Source: Paenibacillus sp. BJ-4
Lineage (GTDB): Bacteria; Bacillota; Bacilli; Paenibacillales; Paenibacillaceae
Direction of reading: 5' to 3'
DNA: 64,000 nt
NCBI RefSeq assembly: GCF_020404765.1
Contig: NZ_JAIVEM010000006.1
Coordinates: 62,001 to 126,000, forward strand
Shown here: positions 27,433 through 36,267 of the stretch, one piece after another
Position numbering within the stretch: the stretch's first letter is position 1
Layout: each line of letters starts with the position of its first letter
Translations under genes and position numbers: made by a program
The notes under the pieces: generated by a model
Told to the model about the DNA's origin: nothing
Databases searched by the model: none
What the model saw: the letters and a program-made list of their open reading frames with translations, nothing else

Positions 27433-27834
27433 TTAATTGGCTGACAGCTGATTTCGTCTTTTAGAAAATACTTCGGTAGCTATTGTTAAAATGGTATTTA
27501 ATGCGACAGGAAAGCCTGCATAAATTAACATTTGCATCATAGCTTCCACAATTTCTTCTTCGGTCCATCCAACATTTAAAGCTCCGTTAATATAAAACTT
27601 TAATTGTTCCGTATTTCCTAAAGCAGTTAGACCAGCAACTGTTGCAAGAAGGCGAGATTTTAAATCTAATCCTGGTCTAGAAAAAATTTGACCGTAATTA
27701 AATTCCACGGCCAAAGTTCCTAAGTCAGGTGCTACTGAATCTTTAAAACTATTCACGATATTTTGATAGTTGTCCGGATCTATTTTTGATAATACTTCCA
27801 ATCCTTTTTTATAGTTTTCTGTATTTGCAGACAT
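27433..27834 (-). CDS. Carboxymuconolactone decarboxylase family protein
   Basis: 133-aa all-helical CMD/AhpD-like protein. Typical features are the LDLKSRLLATVAGLTALGNTEQLKFYINGALNVGWTEEEIVEAMMQMLIYAGFPVAL core. The CxxC redox pair of AhpD is absent (no Cys in this core), so a decarboxylase or lactone-binding role is more likely than peroxidase support. Its ATG overlaps the stop of the upstream MFS gene (TAATG), so the two are translationally coupled. Confidence 0.85.
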   Translation of the reverse strand: MSANTENYKKGLEVLSKIDPDNYQNIVNSFKDSVAPDLGTLAVEFNYGQIFSRPGLDLKSRLLATVAGLTALGNTEQLKFYINGALNVGWTEEEIVEAMMQMLIYAGFPVALNTILTIATEVFSKRRNQLSAN

Positions 27835-29063
27835 TAGACATGACTTCCTTTCTCGAATCCTCTATTTTTTACTTTTTTTTCTTGTTTAGGAAAGCTAAAT
27901 AAGGAACTAAAAGCAATACCTATCATGAGTATCCCAACTGTACATACTCCATACCAATGCCATTTGCTCCAAGCAAGTACACCTAAATATGATCCTAAAG
28001 ATCCACCTAAGAATGTAGATACCATGTATAATCCATTTAATCTGCTTCTCTTTTCGGGAGATAGTTGAAAGATAGTAGCTTGACAAGCAACTTGATTTGC
28101 TTGCGTGCCAACTGTTACTAATAGTGCACCAAGAATTAATCCTAGTAGCCAATATCCTAAGAATATTAAGATTAGAAAAGCGATTAAAGAAATAAACATA
28201 CATAAAGTATTGGCAAATTTTGGCCCTTTTTTATCAATCACCCGGCCAATAATAGGAGTTGCAAAGGCTCCAGCTATTCCCACTAAACCTATTAACCCTG
28301 CCACGGTACTCCCATAAGAATACGGAGAAGTATTTAATAAAAAAACAAGTGTTGTCCAGAAGGCACTAAAGGAACCAAACATCATTCCTTGACTAAGGCA
28401 AGCTTTTTGCAACACTTTTTCCTTTAAAAATAACGGGCCTAAAGATGTAAGTAATTTTTTATACTGTATTGCATAATTTCCTTTGCTTTTTGGAAGATAC
28501 ATTGCAATTAAAATGATCATTATAATTGTGCCAGCAAAAGAAGCCCAATACATAGATCTCCATCCAAAATGTGAATCTACAAAACCACTGATTAATCGAG
28601 CACCTAAAATCCCACACACTAAGCCAATGGCAACATTCCCTAACACTTTTCCTCTGTTATCTTCTGAAGCTAAATTAGCAGCAAGAGGAACAATAATTTG
28701 AGGGACAATGGTAACAAATCCAAGAATTAAGTTTGCTGCAATCAGCCATGTTACATTCATTGATAAAGCAGTTGCAGCTAAAATAATACATACAATAGAT
28801 AATAAACTTAGGATCAATTTTCTTCGTTCAAAAATGTCACCTAATGGTACCAATAAAAGATTTCCCAAAGCATATCCCACTTGAGTTAAAGTTGCTACAA
28901 TTCCTATATTGGTTTCAGAAATGTGAAAAGTATTTGCCATACTGACTAAGAGCGTTTGATTTAAATAGACATTAGCTACTGTAAAACCACATGCTGCAGC
29001 CATTAGGAGAACTAATCCTTTCGTAAGTATAGGAAAAGCCTCAGCCCTATTTTTGAAAACCAT
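27834..29063 (-). CDS. MFS transporter (YgaY/multidrug type)
   Basis: 409-aa, 12-helix major facilitator. VANVYLNQTLLVSMANTFHISETNIGIVATLTQVGYALGNLLLVPLGD is the classical N-terminal half with signature GDIFERRKLI. Start ATG 29063 follows AAGGAGGTGAG. It is the first gene of the leftward operon with the CMD and amidohydrolase genes and stands opposite an HTH regulator gene. Substrate unknown; the enzymes next to it suggest an aromatic or lactone-like acid. Confidence 0.82.
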   Translation of the reverse strand: MVFKNRAEAFPILTKGLVLLMAAACGFTVANVYLNQTLLVSMANTFHISETNIGIVATLTQVGYALGNLLLVPLGDIFERRKLILSLLSIVCIILAATALSMNVTWLIAANLILGFVTIVPQIIVPLAANLASEDNRGKVLGNVAIGLVCGILGARLISGFVDSHFGWRSMYWASFAGTIIMIILIAMYLPKSKGNYAIQYKKLLTSLGPLFLKEKVLQKACLSQGMMFGSFSAFWTTLVFLLNTSPYSYGSTVAGLIGLVGIAGAFATPIIGRVIDKKGPKFANTLCMFISLIAFLILIFLGYWLLGLILGALLVTVGTQANQVACQATIFQLSPEKRSRLNGLYMVSTFLGGSLGSYLGVLAWSKWHWYGVCTVGILMIGIAFSSLFSFPKQEKKVKNRGFEKGSHV

Positions 29064-29168
29064 TAAACTCACCTCCTTCATGTATTAGAATAGATAAAGG
29101 TTTATAATGAGAATAGGAGTGTGTTTATACTATTATTAAAACTACTACTTATAAAGGGGAGAGGTTAA

Positions 29169-30005
29169 ATGTTAAGTGATAAAGAAAGAAGGAAAGAACT
29201 AGGGGATTTTTTAAAGACACGACGGGCACGGTTATCTCCTCAAGATTTTGGTTTACCTATTGGGCCACGTAGAAAAACAGAGGGACTGCGCCGAGAAGAA
29301 GTAGCTCAGCTGGCAGGGATAGGAATAACTTGGTATACATGGTTAGAGCAAGGGCGGGATATACAAGTATCTTCAGAAGTATTGGAGGCTATTTCGCGTG
29401 TATTCAGGCTAAATGAAGAGGAAAAAGAGCATCTATTTTTATTAGCAAATCAGCCATTGCTATCAAAGGTAGGAAGACCTCTCGTTGAAAGTGTAAATAG
29501 CGTCTTGAAAAATTTATTGAGTCAATTAGAATACTGTCCTACCTATGTAACAGACGAAAAATTGAACATAGTAAGCTGGAATAAAGCTGCTACCGTGGTT
29601 TTTGGTGACTTTAATAAAATGAATGATCGAGATCGTAATGCAGTCTGGCGTTGCTTTGCATCTAAAGAATACCGAGAGCTATTTCTTAATTGGGAAGATC
29701 ATGCGCAACGCTTGATTGCTCAATTTCGTTTAGCATATACACGTTTTGTCGGTGATGAGTGGTTTAAAGATATCATTAAAGAACTTACTAATAAGAGCCC
29801 TGAGTTTCGTAATTGGTGGCCCAAGCATGAAGTTCTAGGTACTCCTTGTGGCAAAAAAACACTTCTGCATCCTTTAGTTGGAGAAATGATTATGGATCAT
29901 ATTACTCTTCAGGTGTACGATGCAACTGAACTAAAATTAACCATTTACCAACCTCGCCAAGAGGGAGAAACAGAACAGAAAATGAAGCGCTTGTTAAACT
30001 GGTAA
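29169..30005 (+). CDS. XRE-type regulator with MmyB-like ligand domain
   Basis: 278-aa transcription factor. The N-terminal helix-turn-helix is very typical of the MmyB-like group: FLKTRRARLSPQDFGLP, then RRKTEGLRREEVAQLAGIGITWYTWLEQGRDI. The C-terminal PAS-like ligand domain begins near residue 100 (YVTDEKLNIVSWNKAA). The gene diverges from the MFS-CMD-amidohydrolase operon, with both promoters in the 105-bp gap 29064-29168, and presumably represses it until the substrate is bound. Start ATG 29169 follows AAAGGGGAGAGG. Confidence 0.88.
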   Translation: MLSDKERRKELGDFLKTRRARLSPQDFGLPIGPRRKTEGLRREEVAQLAGIGITWYTWLEQGRDIQVSSEVLEAISRVFRLNEEEKEHLFLLANQPLLSKVGRPLVESVNSVLKNLLSQLEYCPTYVTDEKLNIVSWNKAATVVFGDFNKMNDRDRNAVWRCFASKEYRELFLNWEDHAQRLIAQFRLAYTRFVGDEWFKDIIKELTNKSPEFRNWWPKHEVLGTPCGKKTLLHPLVGEMIMDHITLQVYDATELKLTIYQPRQEGETEQKMKRLLNW

Positions 30006-30129
30006 GTAGACCTACAATAAAAGAGTGGTATAAACACGAACGTATTAAGGGGAAATCGTTTGTCTCTAATATAAGAGTAGGAACATTTTGCATGAATAAA
30101 TTCCACACAACTAAGTTTGAAATGAAACA

Positions 30130-30170
30130 GCCGATTTAGCCTTAACGTGGTCAAAATCGGTCTTTTCTTT
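30130..30170 (+). terminator. Terminator after the HTH regulator
   Basis: CCGATTT and AAATCGG pair across AGCCTTAACGTGGTC and are followed by TCTTTTCTTT. The interval 30006-30130 holds nothing else recognisable. Confidence 0.55.
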
Positions 30171-30181
30171 GTCGAAATTTG

Positions 30182-30219
30182 CTTAACGTGGTTTTTTTCC
30201 GATTTGCTGGCGGTACCCC
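30182..30219. repeat. Tn4430-like 38-bp terminal inverted repeat (right)
   Basis: Read inward from its tip (complement strand) it begins GGGGTACCGCCAGCAAATCG and continues with the A-run, CCAC and GTTAAG, essentially the Tn4430 end. It closes the cassette that starts at 26314 and abuts the truncated tnpI. Confidence 0.8.
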
Positions 30220-30307
30220 ATTTCTTCTGGTACCAACTTGACCGGTTTGGACGGATCGCGGCGAATTAAATCTTGAGCTGAAGCCCACTAAGGCAAGCCC
30301 ACTGCAG

Positions 30308-30844
30308 ATGACCGAAAGAGAAGAAGCAGCTCTCATTGCTGCTGTGGAACATAGTGGATCGATTCGAGATCAAACGATTATTACTTTGATGATGCATACG
30401 GGACTACGAACGATGGTTATCTGTGATCTTGCACCTGGTGATGTGATCATTGGAAAACGAAGTGGTCAAGTTACGGTTCGATCAGGAAAACGAAACAAGC
30501 AACGAGAAGTACCGCTGAATTCAACCTGCCGGGCCATCTTGGAAAAGTATTTGGCGGACTTGTCTCCAGATAGCCCGTATCTATTCCCTTCAAAAAAAAC
30601 TGGTGATCGTTTAACTGAACGTGCTTTACGACACCTCATTCAAAAATACATAAAATTAGCTCGCTTAGAAGGATTGAGTGCTCACGATTTACGCCATCGA
30701 TTCGGCTATGACATAGCCGACAACACTCCATTACATCGGTTAGCGCAAATTATGGGGCACGACAGCTTAGATACAACCATGATTTATGTCAAAGCAACAC
30801 GCGCTGATTTGCAATCCGAAGTAGAAAAAATAGCTTGGCAATAA
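30308..30844 (+). pseudogene. tnpI: TnpI tyrosine recombinase, N-terminus lost
   Basis: 178 codons matching the catalytic part of the Tn4430-type resolvase TnpI, a tyrosine recombinase of about 284 aa. Catalytic positions are present: Arg in HTGLR, His-x-x-Arg in AHDLRHRF, His in MGHDS and Tyr in TTMIYV. In-frame coding resemblance begins a little earlier (LKPTKASPLQ), but a stop and then the cassette end at 30219 lie upstream, so the DNA-binding N-terminal domain is gone. tnpA follows. Confidence 0.8.
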
Positions 30845-30864
30845 TCTAAAAGGATGAGCAGTTT

Positions 30865-31690
30865 ATGCCGGTTAGAGGAAGAGAATTACTAACACCAGAC
30901 GAAAGAAATGAGCTCATGAGGATTAGTCCAGACATGAGTGAATGGGAACTAGCTACTTACTATACTTTTTCAAAACATGACATTGAAATCATTAACAGGC
31001 ACCGTAGAAGTCATAATCGCTTGGGCTTCGCTGTACAGTTATGTACTCTACGGTATCCTGGTTTGTCGTTGTCTGATGTGAAAGATATTCCTGAGACTGT
31101 CTTACGTTACATAGCCGAGCAAATTGATGTTGATCTGGAAATCTACCCTTTGTATGCCCAGCGAGACCCAACCAGGCGCGAACATCTGGAAGAGATCCGT
31201 CAGGAATATGGTTATCGTAATTTCTCTTCGCGTGAATACCGTATATTCGGGAAGGGAAAGTTTCAGGATCTCTTATCATGGGGAAGCTTGGATCTTATGC
31301 TAGACAAAATAGTTTAGCTACAAGCTCTACGGAAATGGGACGGATCGAAAAGACAATCTTCATTTTGGATTACATCTCTAGCGAATCGATGCGTCGTCGC
31401 ATCCAGCGCGGTCTAAATAAAGGCGAGGCAATGAACGCTCTAGCCAGAGCACTCTATTTTGGAAAACGCGGAGAATTACGCGAGCGTGCCTTGCTAGATC
31501 AGCTACAACGGGCCAGCGCATTGAATATTCTTCATCAACGCAATTAGTGTCTGGAATACGGTTTATCTTACAGAAGCAACGAAGGTCTTGAAGCAAAAAG
31601 GATCGCTTCAGGAAAATCTATTAAGCCACATTTCGCCTTTGGGTTGGGAACATATCAACTTTCTTGGTGAGTACACATTCGATCAAAAAA
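30865..31690 (+). pseudogene. tnpA: Tn3-family transposase, internally deleted
   Basis: The first 140 codons (RELLTPDERNELMRISPDMSEWELATYYTFSKHDIEII) are the DUF4158 N-terminus of Tn3-family transposases. After IFGKGKFQDLLSW the sequence jumps to the C-terminal part, in other frames: VGLNKGEA-like RGLNKGEAMNALARALYFGKRGE, then VWNTVYLTEATKVLKQKG and HISPLGWEHINFLGEYTF. Of about 980 residues some 270 remain, without the complete DDE core. Confidence 0.85.
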
Positions 31691-31792
31691 CGAAATGCCA
31701 GCTTAAACACATTGTTACCACTTATTCAAGGGAAAATCGAAGCCGGTAATCCTTAGCGTACAAGATTCTTGGCGTTTTTTCGACAATTAAGG

Positions 31793-31830
31793 CTTAGCGT
31801 ACAAAATCTGCACTTTGTTGGCGGTACCCC
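31793..31830. repeat. Tn3-family 38-bp inverted repeat (right end)
   Basis: Ends GGCGGTACCCC and is followed by TTTAG. A partial second copy (CCTTAGCGTACAAGATTC) lies at 31751-31768 inside the element. Confidence 0.8.
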
Positions 31831-31901
31831 TTTAGGTGTGTCATTACTTTTTGGACAGAATAGGAAAAATGGATTTAAGGAAAAGCTCATTTTAAATAGG
31901 G

Positions 31902-31937
31902 AAACAGACCAAGGGAAATGACTCGGTCTGTTTTTTT
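31902..31937 (+). terminator. Terminator-like hairpin
   Basis: AAACAGACC and GGTCTGTTT pair around AAGGGAAATGACTC and are followed by a T-run. It lies between tnpA and the opposite-facing LOG gene and could serve either strand. Confidence 0.7.
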
Positions 31938-31939
31938 AA

Positions 31940-32524
31940 CTATCTGATCTGTTTTTCAGCAAGGTAAGTTTTTACAGTTGGTGCTTCATATATTTTGAAT
32001 TTATCAAGTATCCCTTTAGGTTCACTGTCAACTAATGCCATATTACGGTACTTTTCATGTAAAAATTGTTCCTCCGACATGTGATTAAATAACGCGATAA
32101 GAGGATCATAATAATGATTTATATTTAAAAGACCACATGGTTTATTATGAAGTCCTAATTGAGCCCACGTAAAAATCTCAAAGAACTCTTCTAAAGTTCC
32201 TGGCCCACCAGGTAAAGCTATAAATCCATCTGCCAGATCTGCCATTTTAGCTTTTCTCTCATGCATAGAATCTACGATGATTAGCTCTGACAAGTTCTTA
32301 TGGGATATCTCTCTATTTTCTAGAAAACTTGGCATAACACCAATTACGTACCCTCCTTCTTCTAAAACTGAATCCGCAACAGCACCCATAACGCCAACAC
32401 TCGCTCCACCATAAACAAGTACAATATTTCGTTTAGCTAGTTCTTTACCAAGTTTTTTTGCACCTTCTATATAAACATCAGATGCTCCATTACTCGACCC
32501 ACAAAATACAGCTAACTTTTCCAT
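31940..32524 (-). CDS. LOG family protein (cytokinin riboside phosphoribohydrolase-like)
   Basis: 194-aa Rossmann-fold LOG/TIGR00730 protein. Diagnostic are FCGSSNGA at the start, VYGGASVGVMG, SMHERKAKM and the PGGPGTLEEFFE motif with the catalytic Glu. Relatives release nucleobases from nucleoside monophosphates (AMP, or cytokinin ribotides). Start ATG 32524 follows TAGGAGGCGATATA on the minus strand. The mazG gene diverges 90 bp away; both act on nucleotides. Confidence 0.9.
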   Translation of the reverse strand: MEKLAVFCGSSNGASDVYIEGAKKLGKELAKRNIVLVYGGASVGVMGAVADSVLEEGGYVIGVMPSFLENREISHKNLSELIIVDSMHERKAKMADLADGFIALPGGPGTLEEFFEIFTWAQLGLHNKPCGLLNINHYYDPLIALFNHMSEEQFLHEKYRNMALVDSEPKGILDKFKIYEAPTVKTYLAEKQIR

Positions 32525-32614
32525 TATATCGCCTCCTAAATAAACACCATTAAAGATTATATATTACTTTCGTTTTTTGTTAAACTTAAGGTATTGAATT
32601 GGAGGTCAGATAAA

Positions 32615-32962
32615 ATGAATGTCACTGAATTTCAACAATGGGTAAAGGATTATTATGAAAGTAGGGGTTGGTCTGAGTTAGACATTTTTATTCGTATCGG
32701 CTTTTTAGCAGAAGAAACTGGCGAAGTTGCACGAGCAATAAGAGCCCTTGAGATAGGTAGGGATAGGCCTGATGAAGTTAAGGGATCTTATGCGGAAAAT
32801 AAACAAGAGTTAACTGAAGAATTAGGAGATGTATTGGGGAATTTAATTGTGATTGCAAACAAGTATAATATCTCTCTAGATGAAGTGTTTCAGTCACACA
32901 AAAAGAAGCTGTCAGAACGTTATTCTAATGATAGGTTAAACAACAATAAAGCACATTTCTGA
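32615..32962 (+). CDS. MazG-like nucleotide pyrophosphohydrolase
   Basis: 115-aa MazG/DCD-1-type all-alpha NTP pyrophosphohydrolase. The EExxE...ExxD metal site is visible in FLAEETGEVARAIRALE and ELTEELGDVLGNLI. ATG 32615 is preceded by GGAGGTCAG at 8 bp; the frame is open 21 bp further. Relatives remove noncanonical nucleotides. A terminator follows. Confidence 0.85.
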   Translation: MNVTEFQQWVKDYYESRGWSELDIFIRIGFLAEETGEVARAIRALEIGRDRPDEVKGSYAENKQELTEELGDVLGNLIVIANKYNISLDEVFQSHKKKLSERYSNDRLNNNKAHF

Positions 32963-32971
32963 ACTAACGAA

Positions 32972-33020
32972 AAAAGCCCAATTTCTCAATTTTTATTACT
33001 GAGAAATTGGGCTTTATTAT
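32972..33020 (+). terminator. Terminator after the MazG-like gene
   Basis: GCCCAATTTCTCA and TGAGAAATTGGGC form a perfect 13-bp stem followed by TTTATTATT. Confidence 0.9.
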
Positions 33021-33029
33021 TGGAATTAC

Positions 33030-33067
33030 CTTAACGTTGTAAATCCGCATTTTCCTGACGCTACCCC
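33030..33067. repeat. Second Tn3-family terminal repeat, interrupted
   Basis: CTTAACGTTGTAAATCCGC, then ATTTTCC and TGACGCTACCCC, is a Tn3-type 38-bp end whose tip is split by the IS231-flanked cassette: TGACACTACCCC reappears at 36245-36256. No matching left end was found. Confidence 0.65.
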
Positions 33068-33335
33068 ATGCCCATCAAGCTAATATTTTGAAGTACCCCC
33101 AAAACGAAATTTTTATCTCTTGATAGTTATTTATGAAAATTAAATTCATTTTTTCGTTTTGGGTAACAGCCAATTTCTTAAGTTGATGGATGTGTGTAGC
33201 TACCCCAATAAGTGCTAATCGTTGATTGTATTGAATTTTTAAGTAAATCTATTATGTTGCTTGACATGGTTAAATGCTATAATAGTAAATTGTGGATAAA
33301 GGATATGCCTTATATGTTTAGAGAGGTGATGAATT

Positions 33336-33917
33336 ATGCTGAATAAGCCGAGTGATTATATTGAAGCTGGTTTGAAGCTGGAGTTGGAAGAAGATTTAAA
33401 ATACTTATTTAATTCAACAGCTGATATAAAGATGGTACCAAAGGGTACAATTGTTTTAAGGCAGGGGCAAAGAGTTTCTTCACTGTATTATATTCATAAA
33501 GGAATTATGAGAGGATATTATATAGGTGCTGCAGGGAATGATGTGACAAAATGTTTTGCAGCTGAAACAGAATTTGCCTGTGCAGAGGGTTTATTAAGAG
33601 TTGAAGAAGCTAGATTTAGTGTAGAAAGCCTGCAAGACAGCATTTGCGTAGTTATTCCGTATAATTCCATAGATCAAGGTATGAAGAAAACTAATCAAAT
33701 GAAGGTTATATTCACTAATTATATTCAGAAGATTCTTGTTGGTATGCTAAATCGAGAACAGGCGTTACTTATGAAAGATGCACTGGAAAGGTACATGGAG
33801 TTTAAAAGAGAGTATTCTTCTTTAGAAAGTAGAATAAATCAATCATATATTGCTTCTTATATTGGAATTAGAGCAAGCTCACTTAGTAGAATTAAGAGAA
33901 GTATGAAAATAGAATAA
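33336..33917 (+). CDS. Crp/Fnr family regulator
   Basis: 193-aa protein with a cNMP-binding-like beta barrel (VPKGTIVLRQGQRVSSLYYIHKGIMRGYYI) and a C-terminal helical part (LLMKDALERYMEFKREYSS) leading into a winged helix (QSYIASYIGIRASSLSRIKRSMK). The lack of conserved cAMP-contacting residues and of Cys ligands suggests an unknown signal. It lies upstream of the SDR gene inside an IS231 cassette and probably controls it. Start ATG 33336 follows AGAGAGGTGATGA. Confidence 0.82.
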   Translation: MLNKPSDYIEAGLKLELEEDLKYLFNSTADIKMVPKGTIVLRQGQRVSSLYYIHKGIMRGYYIGAAGNDVTKCFAAETEFACAEGLLRVEEARFSVESLQDSICVVIPYNSIDQGMKKTNQMKVIFTNYIQKILVGMLNREQALLMKDALERYMEFKREYSSLESRINQSYIASYIGIRASSLSRIKRSMKIE

Positions 33918-34044
33918 ACGTTTTTAGGAAACATCAAATAAAAGTATTTGGTGTTTTTTTATTGCAATTTACATATGTCAATTACAACAGGCTATTATCG
34001 CATTATGATAACTGTTGTAATCACTGATTTAGGAGGATTTATTT

Positions 34045-35061
34045 ATGAAGAAAATTTCCTTGGTAACAGGTGCAAATGGTCATTTGGGTAACAACTTGGT
34101 AAGGGAATTATTAAAAAGAGGAGAAACTGTTAGAGCAAGTGTACGAGATTTAAATGACAAAGAACCATTTATAGGCCTTGATTGTGAGATCGTCTACGCC
34201 GATTTGAGGGATAAAGACTCACTTCATAAAGCACTTGATGGAGTGAATACCTTATATCAAGTAGCTGCTGTATTTAAACATTGGGCACAAGATCCTGAAA
34301 AAGAGATAATTATTCCTAATGTTGAGGCAACTCAAAATATAATGGAGGCTGCTAAAGAAGCAAATGTAAGAAAAATAGTATATGTAAGCTCCGTAGCAGC
34401 ATTGTCATTGGACAAGACAAACTTAAAGGGTAAAATTGATGAAACTACATGGCTTGAAAACAGTCATGGAAATGCATACTTTGATTCAAAAGCACGAGCT
34501 GAAAGAACAGCTTGGGAGCTGGCAGAAAAATATGATTTGGATATGGTTAGCGTTCTTCCTGGTGCAATGATTGGTGGAGAGTTTTTAAAGAAAACTCCAA
34601 CCATACTGGCCTTCGATAGTATTCTTTTAGGAAAGATGAAAGTTAACTATATAAGTGAAATGACGCCAATAGATGTAACTGATGTTGTGAAAGGTATGAT
34701 TGCTGCAGCAGAAAAAGGTGTAAGGGGTACAAGATATATCTTGGCTAATGAAGAGCCTGTAACTTCAGATGATATCATTAAAATTGCAAAAAAATTTATT
34801 CCTAATCTTGAGATACCACAAAAATATACTAAAGAACAGTTGTTAAATTTAGCTGATAAACTTGAATTTGAAGCAAAGGAAAAGAATAATCAGCCATCAC
34901 TACTTAGAAGTCAAGTAGAATTATATTATGGTGGAATAAATAGACACTATGACCTTACTACATCAAGACAGGATTTGAATTTTAAGCCTAAGTTGGGTGA
35001 AGTGGCATTAGAAGAGTATTTTAAACGTTTTTTTGCTAGCCTAAGAAAAAAATCCTTATAA
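34045..35061 (+). CDS. NAD(P)-dependent extended SDR (epimerase/DFR-like)
   Basis: 338-aa extended short-chain dehydrogenase. The nucleotide-binding motif is VTGANGHLGNNL at the N-terminus; the active site reads YVSSVAALSL and YFDSKARAER (YxxxK). Resemblance is to the dihydroflavonol-4-reductase/3-beta-HSD-like branch of ketone or aldehyde reductases; the substrate is not evident. Start ATG 34045 follows TTAGGAGGATTTATTT. Placed right after a Crp-like gene, it looks like regulated detoxification cargo. Confidence 0.85.
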   Translation: MKKISLVTGANGHLGNNLVRELLKRGETVRASVRDLNDKEPFIGLDCEIVYADLRDKDSLHKALDGVNTLYQVAAVFKHWAQDPEKEIIIPNVEATQNIMEAAKEANVRKIVYVSSVAALSLDKTNLKGKIDETTWLENSHGNAYFDSKARAERTAWELAEKYDLDMVSVLPGAMIGGEFLKKTPTILAFDSILLGKMKVNYISEMTPIDVTDVVKGMIAAAEKGVRGTRYILANEEPVTSDDIIKIAKKFIPNLEIPQKYTKEQLLNLADKLEFEAKEKNNQPSLLRSQVELYYGGINRHYDLTTSRQDLNFKPKLGEVALEEYFKRFFASLRKKSL

Positions 35062-35065
35062 TGAA

Positions 35066-35100
35066 TCGGCTACACTTAACTGGACAATAAAATAAAGGTC
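35066..35100. repeat. Remnant of an IS3-type end
   Basis: TCGGCTACACTTAACTGGAC followed by AATAAAATAAAGG is nearly the same as the left end of the intact IS3 element at 50513. Only this tip remains. Confidence 0.6.
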
Positions 35101-35183
35101 AAGTAGACTTACCGCTAATTCTGGGCATACTTCTAACTAACATAAGTGAACAGTCCCAGAAACTTTATATGGGGGTCCCACCA

Positions 35184-36244
35184 CATCGTCATCAAGTTAA
35201 GACGAATTTGTATCTATATAACGAAAAAAACGCTATTCTTTTTGTAGAAATATACAAAAAGGATGACGTTTTTGATGAATCCTATCATTTCAAATGAACT
35301 GAATCTTTTCGCACAAGAGCTACAATACTTTTTATCTCCAGTAGTCCTACAAGATATCGCCAAACAAGTTGGCTTTGTACAGCGATCTAGTAAGTATCAA
35401 GCAAACGAACTCATTGCCCTTTGCGTATGGCTCAGTCAAGAAATAGCTAGCACATCACTTACACAATTGTGCAGTCAGTTAGAGGCTTCCACTGGGGTAC
35501 TGATGAGTTCAGAAGGACTGAATCAACGCTTTAATCCAGCGGCTGTCGCATTTCTTCGAGAAGTCTTTACTTCTCTTCTCACACAAAAACTCTGTTCAAA
35601 TCACTCTCTTTCTGTACACATGATCTCTACTTTCAACCGTATCCGTATTTTAGATGCGACGGTGTTTCAACTGCCTGATCATTTCGCCACTGACTATCAA
35701 GGTTCAGGTGGGAGTAGTAATACGGCAGGCGTGAAAGATTGAGATTTTGTTTAAAACGTGGAAGTCATTCTTTGAAATTGATGAATGTAAAAATATTAAA
35801 AGAGAACGCCTAGAGTGCCATTTATATGGACAACTCATCGGCATTCTCCTCTGTTCTTCTACAATGTTTCAAATGCGACAATTTCTGCTTGAAAAGAAAA
35901 AGCAGGAGCTGAGTGAATACAAAGCGATTTATATGATTAAAGACTATTTTCCATTACTGTTTCAAGCGATAGCCGTTGGAACAGAGGAACTTTTGAAAAT
36001 TCTGCATCGCCTTTATAAGCTGCTTAAAAAGAACGGTCGTAAATGTCATAGATATAAGAAGATGACCGTCTTTGATATTCTAGGGATTGTGTATAAAACG
36101 ACGGTGAAGCATAGACAAGCTGCCTAGCGAGAAAATTGCGTTTTAATAGGCTTCTTTAGCATGCCTACTTTTCTATCACTTGCTAGTTTTGAAACAAGGA
36201 TCATTTTGTATCTAGTAATTTACTTTGTTAGCTTGATGGGCATG
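35184..36244 (+). mobile_element. IS231-like (IS4 family) insertion sequence, deleted
   Basis: The left repeat is CATCGTCATCAAGTTAAG and the right repeat is the complement of CATGCCCATCAAGCTAAC. It contains one transposase gene lacking its middle and is about 600 bp shorter than a complete IS231 (about 1.65 kb). Confidence 0.75.
35272..36127 (+). pseudogene. IS231-type transposase with central deletion
   Basis: The N-terminal 155 codons (MNPIISNELNLFAQELQYFLSP through RILDATVFQLPDHF, including the first DDE Asp) end at GVKD*. Coding then resumes in another frame as [14 protein letters not shown] and continues through [23 protein letters not shown], the YREK-side C-terminal region, to 36127. 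About 190 central residues are gone, so the enzyme is dead. Confidence 0.85.
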
Positions 36245-36267
36245 TGACACTACCCCTATAAAATTGT

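Larger units (their letters stand above)
25864..31830. mobile_element. Tn3-family element, degenerate, with 5-bp target repeat
   Basis: Left end 25864-25901 and right end 31793-31830 are 38-bp inverted repeats of the Tn4430/Tn5401 group: reading inward, both contain ACCGCCAACA, then GATTTTG and ACGCTAAG. Both are flanked by TTTAG (25859-25863 and 31831-31835), the 5-bp duplication Tn3 elements make; the left tip seems to lack one G. Inside are a decayed small gene, a nested Tn4430-like cassette, an N-terminally truncated tnpI and a heavily deleted tnpA. It cannot move by itself now. Confidence 0.75.
33067..36244. mobile_element. IS231-flanked cassette with crp-like and SDR cargo
   Basis: The outer ends share 17 bp in inverted orientation (CATGCCCATCAAGCTAA at 33067-33083 and its complement at 36228-36244), the IS231 terminal repeat. 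They are flanked by an 11-bp repeat, TGACGCTACCC (33056-33066) and TGACACTACCC (36245-36255). A second inward pair of IS231 ends (near 33194 and 35184) suggests two IS231 copies: one shrunk to 128 bp, the other 1.06 kb with a deleted transposase, around two passenger genes. Confidence 0.7.

Noticed and set aside
26305..30225. 5-bp target repeat around the inner Tn4430-like cassette
   Set aside because: ATTTG on the left and ATTTC on the right agree at four of five bases only, and the left tip is too degraded to place; not claimed.
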